Origin: CAYMSA01 sp964392965
Lineage (GTDB): Bacteria > Actinomycetota > Coriobacteriia > Anaerosomatales > Anaerosomataceae
DNA length: 22,296 nucleotides
Assembly (NCBI GenBank): GCA_964392965.1
Contig: CAYMSA010000026.1
Span: 1 to 22,296 of the forward strand
Reading direction: 5' to 3'
Under the pieces are notes generated by a model. The model ran no database searches. It was not told the origin of the DNA and saw only the letters and a program-made list of their open reading frames with translations. Positions within the stretch are counted from its first letter, which is position 1. The number at the start of each line of letters is the position of its first letter. A program made the translations under genes and the position numbers. Below, piece by piece: positions 8,094 through 15,548 of the stretch.

Positions 8094-9341
8094 CTACAGT
8101 AGATCGGCTACGGCTTCCTGTGAGAACGGGGCTATGACGGCGAGCGCACGCGGGCCGTCGAACAGGCGCCCCGCGAGCGTCCGGACGTCCCCTGCGGTCA
8201 CTGCCGAGACCCGCTCGATGATCTCGTCCAGTGTGAGCAGCTCCCCGTCAGTGACAAGCGTCTTACCGAGGCGTGTCATGCGGCTCCTCGTGCTCTCCAG
8301 CCCTAGGATCATCTGCCCCTTCAGGAGCTCCTTCACGCGCTGCAGTTCATCCGGCCTGACGTCCTCCTCGCGCATGCGTGCGATCTCGGTCTCGATGAGC
8401 CTGATGACTTCGGCGGCGTTGTCCGGCCGGGTGCCCGCATAGACGACGACCTCGCCTGTGTCCTGGTAGTGCGAGTGATAGGAATAGACAGCATATGCGA
8501 GTCCGCGCTTCTCGCGAATCTCCTGGAACAGGCGCGACGCCATGCCTCCGCCGAGCACGGTGTTGAGAACCGCCAGTTGGAAGCGCTCCTCGGCACGCGC
8601 CGGAAGTCCGTTCACGCCCCAACAGATGTGCGCCTGCTCGGTCTCCTTTGTGAGGACGTTCAGCTCCGAGCTCCGGACCGGAGCGACGTGCGTTCGCACG
8701 CCCCGCGGACCCTCGGGCATAGCGAGCTTCTCCTGCACGAGCATCACGAGCGCATCATGGTCGATAGCTCCTGCAGCGGCGACGACGGTGTTGCCGGCAC
8801 GGTAGTGCATGCGGTGGTAGTCGAGTGAACGCGCCTGGTCGAAAGCGCTGACGGTCTCTCGACTGCCGAGTACCGGCAGGCCGAGCGGATGCCCAGGCAT
8901 GAGCGTCGAGGCGAGGAGTTCGTGCACCTGCTCGTCGGGAGCGTCCTCGTAGCGGGCGATCTCCTCCAAGACGACCTCCCGCTCGGAGGCGATGGCACTC
9001 TCCTCGCACAGCGGGCGCATGACCATGTCCGAGAGGATATCGAACGCCGTGGGAAGATGCTCATCGAGGAACCGGGCGTAGTAACACGTGTATTCCTTGC
9101 TCGTGAACGCATTGAGCTCGGCACCGATGCGGTCGAACGCCTCCGAGATCTCCATCGCGCTTCTCGTGGGCGTACCCTTGAACATCATGTGCTCCATGAA
9201 GTGCGACATCCCCGCCTGTTCGGGCGTCTCATCGCGGCTACCCACCGCGAACCAGACCCCCAGCGCTATCGAGCGCACCGAGTCCATCGCTTCGGTGATG
9301 ACGGTCACGCCATTGTCGAGCACCGTGGTGCGGTATGCCAT
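8094..9341 (-). CDS. M16-family zinc processing peptidase (MlpA/PqqL-type, mitochondrial-processing-peptidase-like)
   Basis: Member of the M16B metallopeptidases (insulinase/pitrilysin clan). The inverted zinc motif HxxEH is present as HFMEH with H47, E50 and H51, followed by MMFKGT. The third ligand is expected in VVLEEIARYED near E127. The 415 residues cover one active N-terminal domain and one inactive C-terminal M16_C domain, as in B. subtilis MlpA (YmxG). The conserved IREKRGLAYAVYSYHSHY segment of the second domain is visible. There is no signal peptide, so it is probably cytosolic. The start is ATG at 9341, with GAAGGAG 4 nt upstream. In B. subtilis mlpA lies in the same pnp-to-dapG interval. 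The physiological substrate is not known to me; a role in processing or peptide turnover is inference. Confidence 0.9.
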   Translation of the reverse strand: MAYRTTVLDNGVTVITEAMDSVRSIALGVWFAVGSRDETPEQAGMSHFMEHMMFKGTPTRSAMEISEAFDRIGAELNAFTSKEYTCYYARFLDEHLPTAFDILSDMVMRPLCEESAIASEREVVLEEIARYEDAPDEQVHELLASTLMPGHPLGLPVLGSRETVSAFDQARSLDYHRMHYRAGNTVVAAAGAIDHDALVMLVQEKLAMPEGPRGVRTHVAPVRSSELNVLTKETEQAHICWGVNGLPARAEERFQLAVLNTVLGGGMASRLFQEIREKRGLAYAVYSYHSHYQDTGEVVVYAGTRPDNAAEVIRLIETEIARMREEDVRPDELQRVKELLKGQMILGLESTRSRMTRLGKTLVTDGELLTLDEIIERVSAVTAGDVRTLAGRLFDGPRALAVIAPFSQEAVADLL

Positions 9342-9425
9342 GAGTCTCCTTCGTGTGTGTCGACCGTCCCCGGCATCAACGCTCAGGCGCGATCGCGTCG
9401 CGGACGGCGCTTCGTCGAATGGTTC

Positions 9426-9454
9426 ATTCTACCGCACGTGATGGTAGCCACACC
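9426..9454 (-). promoter_or_regulatory. Possible promoter for the M16 peptidase-dapB-aspartokinase operon
   Basis: On the minus strand TAGAAT (9426-9431) is a 5/6 match to a sigma-70-type -10. At 17-nt spacing the -35 position reads GGTGTG and is weak. It lies downstream of the pnp terminator hairpin and about 85 nt before the peptidase start, the right place for a new operon. The leader would be too short for a lysine riboswitch. Confidence 0.4.
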
Positions 9455-9465
9455 GGATATGACGA

Positions 9466-9493
9466 GACGGCCGACCCCTCGGGGCCGGCCGTC
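9466..9493 (-). terminator. Strong hairpin after pnp, probable terminator
   Basis: A 12-bp stem with a 4-nt loop begins about 20 nt after the pnp stop. On the minus-strand RNA all 12 positions pair, one as a G-U wobble. On the plus strand that position would be an A-C mismatch, so the structure favours minus-strand RNA. The 3' flank (TCGTCATATCC) lacks a real U-tract. It may act as a weak intrinsic terminator or as a 3'-end stabiliser. Confidence 0.6.
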
Positions 9494-9513
9494 GTCGACT
9501 CTCCTCACACAGG

Positions 9514-11685
9514 TCACGAACGCCTGCGTGGCTTCCGGTCTCCGTAGCCCTGACGGTCTTCGCGAGGCCTCCCTGCGGGAGCAGGAGCCGCCTCGGATCC
9601 GGCGGGCACCTCGAACTTGTTCACGGCGTCGAGTGAGACCTTCCCGCGGTCGTCGATCTCAAGGACCACCACCTCGACTTCATCGCCGATGTTGAGGACG
9701 TCCTCCACACGCGCGATGCGGCCCTTGGCCATGCGCGAGATGTGCAGTAGGCCGTCCTTGCCCGGCAGGAGCTCGATGAACGCGCCGAACGGCTGGATGG
9801 ACACGACACGTCCGGAGTACCGTTCGCCCGGCTCGACCTCACGCACGATCGCCTTGATGCGATCGACCGCCTCGGCGCCGCGGGCGTCACGCGCGGCGAC
9901 ATACACGGTACCGTCGTCGTTCACATCGATGGAGGCACCGGTCTCCTCGACGAGAGCCTTGATGATCTTCCCGCCGGGGCCGATGATGTCACGGATCTTG
10001 TCGACCGGGATCTTGATGGTGACGATACGCGGCGCGTGCTCCTTCATCTCGGTGCGAGGAGTGTCGATCGCCTCCATCATCTTGCCAAGGATGTGCGCCC
10101 GTCCGGCCTTCGCCTGACGGAGCGCCGCGGCGAGGATGTCCACCGAGAGGCCCTTGGCCTTGTTGTCCATCTGCAGTGCCGTGATGCCACTCGGCGTGCC
10201 CGCCACCTTGAAGTCCATGTCGCCGAGGAAGTCCTCGAGACCCTGGATGTCGGAGAGGATCGCGACTCGATCGCCTTCCTTGATGAGACCCATCGCGATG
10301 CCCGAGACCGGCGCCTTGATCGGGACACCGGCGTCCATCAGGGCAAGCGTGGAGCCACACACCGAGGCCATCGACGAGGAGCCGTTGCTCTCCAGAACCT
10401 CTGACACGATGCGGACGGTGTACGGGAACTCCTCCTCCGGGGGAACCACTGGCAGGAGCGCACGCTCGGCGAGCGCACCATGACCGATGTCACGACGCTT
10501 GGGGCCGATCATCCGGCCCGTTTCACCCGTGCAGTAGGGCGGGAAGTTGTAGTGATGGAGATACCTCTTACCCACGGCGACATCGATCGTGTCGATACGC
10601 TGCCACTCGTTGAGCATGCCCAGAGTAAGCACCGAGAGCACCTGGGTCTGACCACGGGTGAACAGGCCACTACCGTGGGCACAGGGAACGTAGTCGACAC
10701 CGCAGCTGATGGGACGAATCTCGTTCACGGCGCGGCCATCGGCCCGTTCGCCCTCGTCGAGCACCATCGAGCGCATGGTCTTCTTCTCGAGTGCCTTCAG
10801 GAGCGCCTTGATGTGCTTGCCGTGCGCCGCGCGCTCCTCGTCGCTGAATTCGGCCATCAGATCAGCCTTCACAGCGGCAACGGCGTCCATTCGAGCATGC
10901 TTGTCGGGGTTATGGAGGGCCTCGCGCATTGCGGCGGTGCCAGCGCTGAAGATCCGCTCGCGCAGCTCCTCGGAGGGCTCGTCGAGCTTGACCTGCATCG
11001 GCACGATCTCGCACTTGGCCAGGAAGCGCTCCTGCACCGCGCAGAACTCACCGATGGCCTCCTGCGCGAACACGAGCGCCGCGAGCATATCGTCCTCGGA
11101 GACCTCCTTGGCGCCTGCCTCCACCATGTAGATCGCGTCACGACTGCCGGCGACGATGAGATCGAGGTCGGACGCCTCGGCCTCCTCGAACGTCGGGTTG
11201 ACGATGAAGTCACCGAAATCGTCGCGGGATATGCGGACGCCGGCGAGCGGTCCCTCGAACGGGATGCCGGCGAGCATCAGGGCTGCCGATGCACCCATGA
11301 TCGACACGATGTCGAACTGGTGGACCTGATCGGCCGAGAGCACCGTAGGTATGATCTGCACCTCGTTGCGGAACCCGTCGGCGAATGCCGAGCGGATCGG
11401 CCTATCGATCATGCGCGCAGTGAGAATCGCCTTCTCGCCGGGACGCGACTCCCTCTTGAGGAAGCCACCGGGCAGTTTGCCCGCAGCGTACATGCGCTCT
11501 TCGAAGTCGACGGTGAGCGGGAAGAAGTCGAGGTCTTTCGCTTCCCTGCTCGCCGTGGCGGCCACGAGGACCATGCTGTCTCCGTGCCGGACCACGACAG
11601 CGCCGCCCGCCTGTCGCGCCAACTCACCCGTCTCGAGTGAGTAGCTCTTGCCATACAGTTCGAATGTTTCGGTTACCTTCCCCAT
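9514..11685 (-). CDS. pnp: Polyribonucleotide nucleotidyltransferase (PNPase)
   Basis: Phosphorolytic 3'-to-5' exoribonuclease that degrades mRNA and trims RNA ends as a ring-shaped trimer. The 723-residue protein has the full domain order: RNase PH domain 1 (~5-140), the helical domain (~145-300), RNase PH domain 2 (~310-545), KH (~550-615, GPGGK at 569-573) and S1 (~620-690). RRDIGHGALAERAL near 397-410 and the active-site region GDMDFKVAG (D489, D491) plus QMD (D507) are intact. The PH1 segment reads PGGFLKRESRPGEK and DRPIRSAF, slightly off the commoner FIKREGRP/RPLF. The basic tail (~703-723) is Arg/Lys/Gly-rich. The start is ATG at 11685 with GAGG 7 nt upstream; the longer open frame above it runs through the structured leader and lacks family similarity. 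It follows rpsO, as in many bacteria. Confidence 0.98.
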   Translation of the reverse strand: MGKVTETFELYGKSYSLETGELARQAGGAVVVRHGDSMVLVAATASREAKDLDFFPLTVDFEERMYAAGKLPGGFLKRESRPGEKAILTARMIDRPIRSAFADGFRNEVQIIPTVLSADQVHQFDIVSIMGASAALMLAGIPFEGPLAGVRISRDDFGDFIVNPTFEEAEASDLDLIVAGSRDAIYMVEAGAKEVSEDDMLAALVFAQEAIGEFCAVQERFLAKCEIVPMQVKLDEPSEELRERIFSAGTAAMREALHNPDKHARMDAVAAVKADLMAEFSDEERAAHGKHIKALLKALEKKTMRSMVLDEGERADGRAVNEIRPISCGVDYVPCAHGSGLFTRGQTQVLSVLTLGMLNEWQRIDTIDVAVGKRYLHHYNFPPYCTGETGRMIGPKRRDIGHGALAERALLPVVPPEEEFPYTVRIVSEVLESNGSSSMASVCGSTLALMDAGVPIKAPVSGIAMGLIKEGDRVAILSDIQGLEDFLGDMDFKVAGTPSGITALQMDNKAKGLSVDILAAALRQAKAGRAHILGKMMEAIDTPRTEMKEHAPRIVTIKIPVDKIRDIIGPGGKIIKALVEETGASIDVNDDGTVYVAARDARGAEAVDRIKAIVREVEPGERYSGRVVSIQPFGAFIELLPGKDGLLHISRMAKGRIARVEDVLNIGDEVEVVVLEIDDRGKVSLDAVNKFEVPAGSEAAPAPAGRPREDRQGYGDRKPRRRS

Positions 11686-11733
11686 GCCTCTTCCTCTTCT
11701 CTGGCCCGCGTTCTTCCGTGGGGCCACCTCGTC

Positions 11734-11746
11734 GGCGCAGTGCGCC
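11734..11746 (-). promoter_or_regulatory. Small hairpin in the pnp leader
   Basis: A 5-bp stem (GGCGC/GCGCC) with a 3-nt loop sits between the large rpsO-pnp hairpin and the pnp ribosome-binding site. In E. coli the pnp leader is cut by RNase III and PNPase then represses its own synthesis. The arrangement here could allow something similar, but that is inference and the small stem alone is weak evidence. Confidence 0.3.
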
Positions 11747-11754
11747 ATATGACA

Positions 11755-11781
11755 GCGGAAGCGCGATAGTCGCGCTTCCGC
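11755..11781 (-). terminator. Perfect 12-bp hairpin between rpsO and pnp (terminator or RNA-processing site)
   Basis: An exact inverted repeat, with arms of 12 nt (GCGGAAGCGCGA and its complement) and a 3-nt loop, starts 14 nt after the rpsO stop. The 3' flank (TGTCATATGG) has no U-tract, so complete termination is unlikely and pnp probably receives read-through. The same interval in E. coli holds both the rpsO terminator and the RNase III sites that initiate pnp autocontrol. A processing or 3'-end-protecting role is therefore as likely as termination. Confidence 0.65.
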
Positions 11782-11795
11782 AAGTACCCTCGTGT

Positions 11796-12065
11796 CTAGT
11801 TGCGTAGCCCGAGTTTCGCGACGATCGCCCTGTACCGCTCGATGTCGTTCTTCTTGAGGTAGTTCAGGAACCTTCTGCGCTGACCGACGAGCTTCAGGAG
11901 CCCCCGGCGGCAATGGTGATCGTGCGAGTGGGTCCGCAGATGCTCGGTGAGGTCCCGGATGCGCTGCGTGAGGAGCGCTACCTGCACCTCGGCCGAGCCG
12001 GTGTCGCCCTCGGAGCGGGCGTGGTCCGCGATGATCGCGGTCTTGACGTCTTTCTGAAGTGCCAT
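11796..12065 (-). CDS. rpsO: 30S ribosomal protein S15
   Basis: Primary 16S rRNA-binding protein of the small subunit platform; it nucleates assembly of the central domain and contacts 23S rRNA in bridge B4. The 89-residue length is exactly typical. The sequence carries the family core: GDTGSAEVQVALLTQRI near 20-36, LRTHSHDHHCRRGLLKLVGQ near 43-62, and RRRFLNYLK just after. The start ATG at 12065 gives MALQKDV and has AAGGTG 8 nt upstream. A longer frame upstream is leader sequence. It has its own promoter with a leader of about 90 nt. S15 autoregulates through its leader in several bacteria by different RNA folds; I did not identify a specific one here. Confidence 0.98.
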   Translation of the reverse strand: MALQKDVKTAIIADHARSEGDTGSAEVQVALLTQRIRDLTEHLRTHSHDHHCRRGLLKLVGQRRRFLNYLKKNDIERYRAIVAKLGLRN

Positions 12066-12159
12066 TGGTGGTTCACCTTTCCGTGGGAGTCGCCCCTGGC
12101 CGAGAGTGGCGTCGGTGATTCGCGCACTCCAAACCGGGGTCACAGTACACAGCCGATGA

Positions 12160-12188
12160 AGTATAGCACAGCCCCCCGGCACACACTA
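12160..12188 (-). promoter_or_regulatory. Strong extended -10 promoter for rpsO-pnp
   Basis: Minus strand TGC-TATACT (extended -10; the hexamer is at 12160-12165) lies about 95 nt before the rpsO ATG. The -35 position at 17-nt spacing (TAGTGT) is poor, which is normal for TGn promoters. It is the best promoter match in the window. It lies after a hairpin that follows ribF, consistent with an operon boundary. Confidence 0.65.
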
Positions 12189-12255
12189 CGACGACGCCGG
12201 GCGGAGGGCCGCCGAGGTGCGCGCCTCAGGCTCCTCGTCTTCTGACCTCGCCAGA

Positions 12256-12271
12256 CGCTGCCGAGGCAGCG
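12256..12271 (-). terminator. Hairpin just after ribF, possible operon terminator
   Basis: A 7-nt inverted repeat, CGCTGCC/GGCAGCG, begins one base after the ribF stop. It forms six stable pairs with a CTCG loop. No U-run follows (TCTGGCGAGG), so termination may be partial. Its position before the rpsO promoter fits the end of the rimP-to-ribF operon. Confidence 0.45.
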
Positions 12272-12272
12272 C

Positions 12273-13199
12273 TCAGGTCAGCCGCAACTCCTCCACGGCC
12301 TGGATGTCCGCCGCGATGGCCAGGCGCAGCTCGTCGAGGTCCGTGAAGCGGGTCAGACCGCGCAACCGCCGATGGAACTCCACCGTCAGTGGAGCACCGT
12401 AGAGATCGCCGCTGTAGCCGATCAGGTGCGCCTCGACGAGGTACTCGGCGTCGGGAAAGGACGGTGGACGGCCGATCGTCAAGGCCGCGGGATACCGGGC
12501 ACTCCCCACCTGCGCTACTCCCGCGTACACTCCATCGCCGGGAATGGCCATAGAGCGATCGATCGCAAGGTTCGCGGTCGGCGCGCCGAGTGTCACGCCA
12601 ACGCCCCGCCCCTTCTCCACGATGCCACGCAGGAAGTGCGGTCGGCCGAGAAGCCCCGCTGCCTCCGCGACCGCGCCCTCGGCGATAAGAGCGCGAATGC
12701 GTGTGGCGGTCACAGGGAGGTCGCCACGTGTAAGCAGTTCGTGAGGGGTGACATCAACGCCAGCGAGGTGGGACGACTCCCGTAGTGTCGCGACGGTGCC
12801 GGCCGCGCGGGACCCGAAACGGAAGTCGCAGCCAACGGTGACCGACACCGGCTGCAGGGCACGGAGCAGCACGTCGGAGATGAAGCGGTCGGCAGGCAGC
12901 GCGGCGAGCGCGCGGTCGAACGGCACGACGAGGACGACGTCGGGGCCGACGGCCGAGAGGAATCCGATGCGATCGTTGAACGTCATGAGGTGCCGCGCCG
13001 CCCTATCGGGAGAGACGACACCGTCGGGGTCGCGATCGAAGGTGACGACGCACGAGACCGCGCCGTGCTCCTGTGCCTTGCCGATGGCGTGGCCGACCAG
13101 CATCTGGTGCCCCAGGTGAACACCGTCGAACATGCCCATGGCCACCGCAGCCCGTCCGAGGAACGGACCGGCTGGATCGAATGTCACCACGTGACTCAT
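12273..13199 (-). CDS. ribF: Bifunctional riboflavin kinase/FMN adenylyltransferase (FAD synthetase)
   Basis: Makes FMN from riboflavin and then FAD. The 308 residues fit the usual two-domain prokaryotic enzyme. The N-terminal nucleotidyltransferase shows GMFDGVHLGHQ (HxGH) near 22-32, GCDFRFGSRAAG near 123-134 and TATRIR near 164-169. The C-terminal kinase shows GAPTANL, PGDGVYAG and the conserved glutamate in VEAHLIGYSGDLYG. One oddity is the loop normally written TFDPHP, which here reads TFDRDP, so the first Pro and the His are replaced. The start ATG at 13199 overlaps the truB stop (ATGA), with GGGG 8 nt upstream. The truB-ribF-rpsO order is widespread in Gram-positive bacteria. Both domains look otherwise intact, so I expect activity. 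Confidence 0.95.
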   Translation of the reverse strand: MSHVVTFDPAGPFLGRAAVAMGMFDGVHLGHQMLVGHAIGKAQEHGAVSCVVTFDRDPDGVVSPDRAARHLMTFNDRIGFLSAVGPDVVLVVPFDRALAALPADRFISDVLLRALQPVSVTVGCDFRFGSRAAGTVATLRESSHLAGVDVTPHELLTRGDLPVTATRIRALIAEGAVAEAAGLLGRPHFLRGIVEKGRGVGVTLGAPTANLAIDRSMAIPGDGVYAGVAQVGSARYPAALTIGRPPSFPDAEYLVEAHLIGYSGDLYGAPLTVEFHRRLRGLTRFTDLDELRLAIAADIQAVEELRLT

Positions 13200-14128
13200 C
13201 GCTGCAACCCCGGTTCGAATACGGTCTCAGCGCGCAGAACGGCACCGAGACGCCGGTAGATACCCCGCAGACACCCTCCTGCCAGTACCGACACGAGAGC
13301 ACCGTCAGTGATGTCACCGTCTGAGCGAGTCGTCGCGACGAGCGGCACCGGACGCCCGTCGGCCACCACCGCGAGGTCTGCGCTCACTACGGGAAGGCCG
13401 AGTAAGGCGACCGGGTCGAGGAAGAGTGACCGCAGGAGTCCATCCCGTCCAGCAGCTACGGCCGCATCAAGCGAGGCTGCCCTCGACACATCCGTCGCAC
13501 CGATCGCGGTGCGACGCAACGCGCCGAGATGGGCGACCGTCCCCGCCGCTCGGCCGATCTCGTCGCCGAGCGCACGGATGTAAGTGCCTTTGGAGACGGT
13601 GAACCGGACGTCCCATGCCTGAGCAGCGACGTCGATTCCCAGCAGCAATGCGCTGTGCACGTTGATGCGGCGAGCGGCGAGCTCGATCTCCTCGCCCCGG
13701 CGGGCCGCACGGTAGGCCGGCTCACCGGCGATCTTCACCGCCGAGTACCGCGGCGGGACCTGTTCGCGTTCGCCCTCGAACGTCGCCAGGAGGTTCGAGG
13801 CAAACGCCGCATCCAGGAGTCTCGTCGGCACCGGACGCTCCTCCACGACCATACCCTCGGCATCCATCGTGTCGGTCGCCTTGCCGAAGAGGATGCGTGC
13901 CTCATATGTCTTGTCATGACCCGCGAGATAGGGCTCCAGACGCGTCGCCCGTCCCACCATCACGAACAAGAGGCCGGTGGCGAGCGGGTCGAGCGTACCC
14001 GCATGTCCCACGCGGCCCTCGCCCGTCGCCCTGCGCACGGCGGCCACGACGTCGTGGCTCGTCATGCCCGTCGGCTTGTCGACCGGGAGTACGCCGGCCA
14101 ACTCCGTCGAACCGCGACGCGCAGTCAT
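13196..14128 (-). CDS. truB: tRNA pseudouridine-55 synthase
   Basis: Isomerises U55 in the T-loop of nearly all tRNAs and acts as a tRNA-folding chaperone. The 310-residue product begins with the family opening GVLPVDKPTGMTSHDVV. It carries the catalytic aspartate D47 in GHAGTLDPLATGLL. KTYEARILFGKATDT, VPPRYSAVKIAGEPAYRAAR and SKGTYIRALGDEIG follow, all standard TruB blocks. The C-terminal ~70 residues form the divergent PUA-like end. I chose the ATG at 14128 because it overlaps the upstream stop as ATGA and has GGGAG 6 nt before it; the longer open frame above it is the phosphoesterase gene read out of phase. It lies between the DHH phosphoesterase and ribF genes. Confidence 0.97.
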   Translation of the reverse strand: MTARRGSTELAGVLPVDKPTGMTSHDVVAAVRRATGEGRVGHAGTLDPLATGLLFVMVGRATRLEPYLAGHDKTYEARILFGKATDTMDAEGMVVEERPVPTRLLDAAFASNLLATFEGEREQVPPRYSAVKIAGEPAYRAARRGEEIELAARRINVHSALLLGIDVAAQAWDVRFTVSKGTYIRALGDEIGRAAGTVAHLGALRRTAIGATDVSRAASLDAAVAAGRDGLLRSLFLDPVALLGLPVVSADLAVVADGRPVPLVATTRSDGDITDGALVSVLAGGCLRGIYRRLGAVLRAETVFEPGLQR

Positions 14129-15123
14129 GCGCCGCTCCCGGGCAACATGGGCAGCAAACGGCCGAGCAGGGCGTCTCGCGAGCCCTCGAACGTGAAGCCC
14201 GCCGCCGCGCGATGGCCCCCGCCCCCGAAGCGTGCGGCGACAGCGCGAACATCCAGGTTGGTCTTGGAGCGCAGACTCACCCTGAGCGAGCCGGCGTTCT
14301 CCTTCACCAGCATCGCGACCTCGATGCCGGCGAGCGGGCGAACGACGTCGATGAGGTTCTCCGCCTCGGCCCGGGTGGCACCCGTGACTTCGAAGTCCCC
14401 GGCGTCGACCCATGAGTACGCCACGAGCCCGCTGTTCACGACAGTGAGACGCTCGAGAACGCGCGTGATGAGCTGGTGCGCCGCCATCGAGCGGGACTCG
14501 TAAACGGCCATGTAGACGGCGTTCGGGTCAGCGCCCGCCGACACCATCTCGGCCGCGACCCGGAAGGCCCGTGACGTGGCGTTCGAGAAGCTGAAGCGCC
14601 CGGTGTCGGTTAGGAGCGCCGTGTAGAGCGCCGTGGCGATCGCCGCATCGGGCTCAACGCCAAGATGAGGCAGAAGCTCCCATATGAGCAGTCCCGTGGC
14701 CGGTGCGCTCGCATCGATCAGCGCCACCGAGGCCCCGAGGGCATCACCCACCCCGTCAGGCCCACGCAGATGATGGTCGATGACGATGCGGCGTCCAGCC
14801 GCAAGGGCTGGTCCGGCTGCACGGCCGAGACGATCCGAATCGTTGGCGTCAAGCACCACGGCGAGGTCCGCGGGCTGCGTCACCGCATCGAGCGAGATGC
14901 AGCGATCAGCTCCTCCCAGGAACCGATAGGTCTCCGGACAGGACTCGCCGGAGCCCAGCAGGACCTGCGTCCTGACGCCGATCGATTCCAGGGCGAGCGC
15001 CAGGCCCACAGAGGACCCGATCGCATCTCCGTCCGGATCCCGATGCGAGACGATGAGCACCTCGCCAGCCGACCGGAGCTCCCGGACCAGCCCGCTCCAG
15101 TCCCCCGTCTCTACATCGTTCAC
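14125..15123 (-). CDS. nrnA: DHH-DHHA1 phosphoesterase, NrnA-like (nanoRNase / pAp phosphatase)
   Basis: Likely degrades oligoribonucleotides of 2-5 nt and/or dephosphorylates 3'-phosphoadenosine 5'-phosphate; some relatives hydrolyse pApA from cyclic di-AMP turnover. The 332-residue protein has the manganese-binding DHH motifs: SHRDPDGDA (H27, D31, D33), VVLDANDSDRLG (D92), VIDHH (D116-H118) and LLTDTGRFSFSN (D173). The DHHA1 domain ends with FGGGGHRAAAGF (300-304 for GGGGH). The start is GTG at 15123, overlapping the rbfA stop (GTGA), with GGAGG 10 nt upstream. This gene often lies between rbfA and truB in Actinomycetota and many Firmicutes, consistent with RNA metabolism. The exact substrate preference cannot be read from the sequence. 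Confidence 0.9.
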   Translation of the reverse strand: MNDVETGDWSGLVRELRSAGEVLIVSHRDPDGDAIGSSVGLALALESIGVRTQVLLGSGESCPETYRFLGGADRCISLDAVTQPADLAVVLDANDSDRLGRAAGPALAAGRRIVIDHHLRGPDGVGDALGASVALIDASAPATGLLIWELLPHLGVEPDAAIATALYTALLTDTGRFSFSNATSRAFRVAAEMVSAGADPNAVYMAVYESRSMAAHQLITRVLERLTVVNSGLVAYSWVDAGDFEVTGATRAEAENLIDVVRPLAGIEVAMLVKENAGSLRVSLRSKTNLDVRAVAARFGGGGHRAAAGFTFEGSRDALLGRLLPMLPGSGA

Positions 15124-15545
15124 CGGTCTTGATCCTCCAAGTCCAGGGCGTCGTCGACCACCGGCTCCGCAGACTCATCAGCGTCGCTTCTGGATGCCAG
15201 GCTCTCTGGGACGTTCTTCAAGGCCTCGAAGATGCGCATGCTCTCGTCAACGGACGGATCGATGTGATAGCGCAGCTCAGGCACAAATCGGATGGACACA
15301 CGTCGCGCCAGCCCCGCCCTGATGCGGCGGTCGGCTGAGCGCAACCCTTCGATGAGCACCTGATAGTCCTCAGGCCCACCGTGGGTGATGACGTACACGT
15401 CAGCCACCCGCAGGTCGATACTCACCTGTACGCCGGTTATCGTCACGAAGTCCAGACGGGGATCCTGTATGTCCTGGGCGAGCACTTCGGTGAGCGCTTC
15501 GCGCACCGTCTCCCCCAGTCTCCTGGTTCGGGGCGTGCTCTTCAT
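15120..15545 (-). CDS. rbfA: Ribosome-binding factor A
   Basis: Assists late 30S maturation by binding near the 5' end of 16S rRNA (helix 1/44 region); needed for cold adaptation in several species. The 141-residue protein has the compact KH-like fold signature. RRLGETVREALTEVLAQDI near 8-26, DPRLDFVTITGVQVS and VPELRYHIDPSVDESMRI are recognisable. About 25 extra residues at the C-terminus are strongly acidic (DADESAEP...DLEDQDR) and probably disordered. The start is ATG at 15545, three bases after the infB stop, with GAGGAA inside the infB end. Its place directly after infB is the common bacterial order. Confidence 0.95.
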   Translation of the reverse strand: MKSTPRTRRLGETVREALTEVLAQDIQDPRLDFVTITGVQVSIDLRVADVYVITHGGPEDYQVLIEGLRSADRRIRAGLARRVSIRFVPELRYHIDPSVDESMRIFEALKNVPESLASRSDADESAEPVVDDALDLEDQDR

Positions 15546-15548
15546 GAG

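Noticed and set aside
9342..9465. Lysine riboswitch upstream of the M16-dapB-aspartokinase operon or of dapA.
   Set aside because: The predicted leaders are under about 90 nt, too short for the lysine aptamer, and no matching helices were seen.
11686..11913. N-terminal extension of pnp (and similar extensions of rpsO, truB, ylxR, rimP, proS and aspartokinase).
   Set aside because: The extra residues cover spacers, hairpins, promoters or upstream genes in another phase, and do not resemble the families; internal ATG starts have good spacing or overlap with the upstream stop.
12189..12255. Small unrecognised gene in the ribF-rpsO gap.
   Set aside because: No frame has both a ribosome-binding site and sensible length; the gap is explained by a hairpin, promoter and leader.
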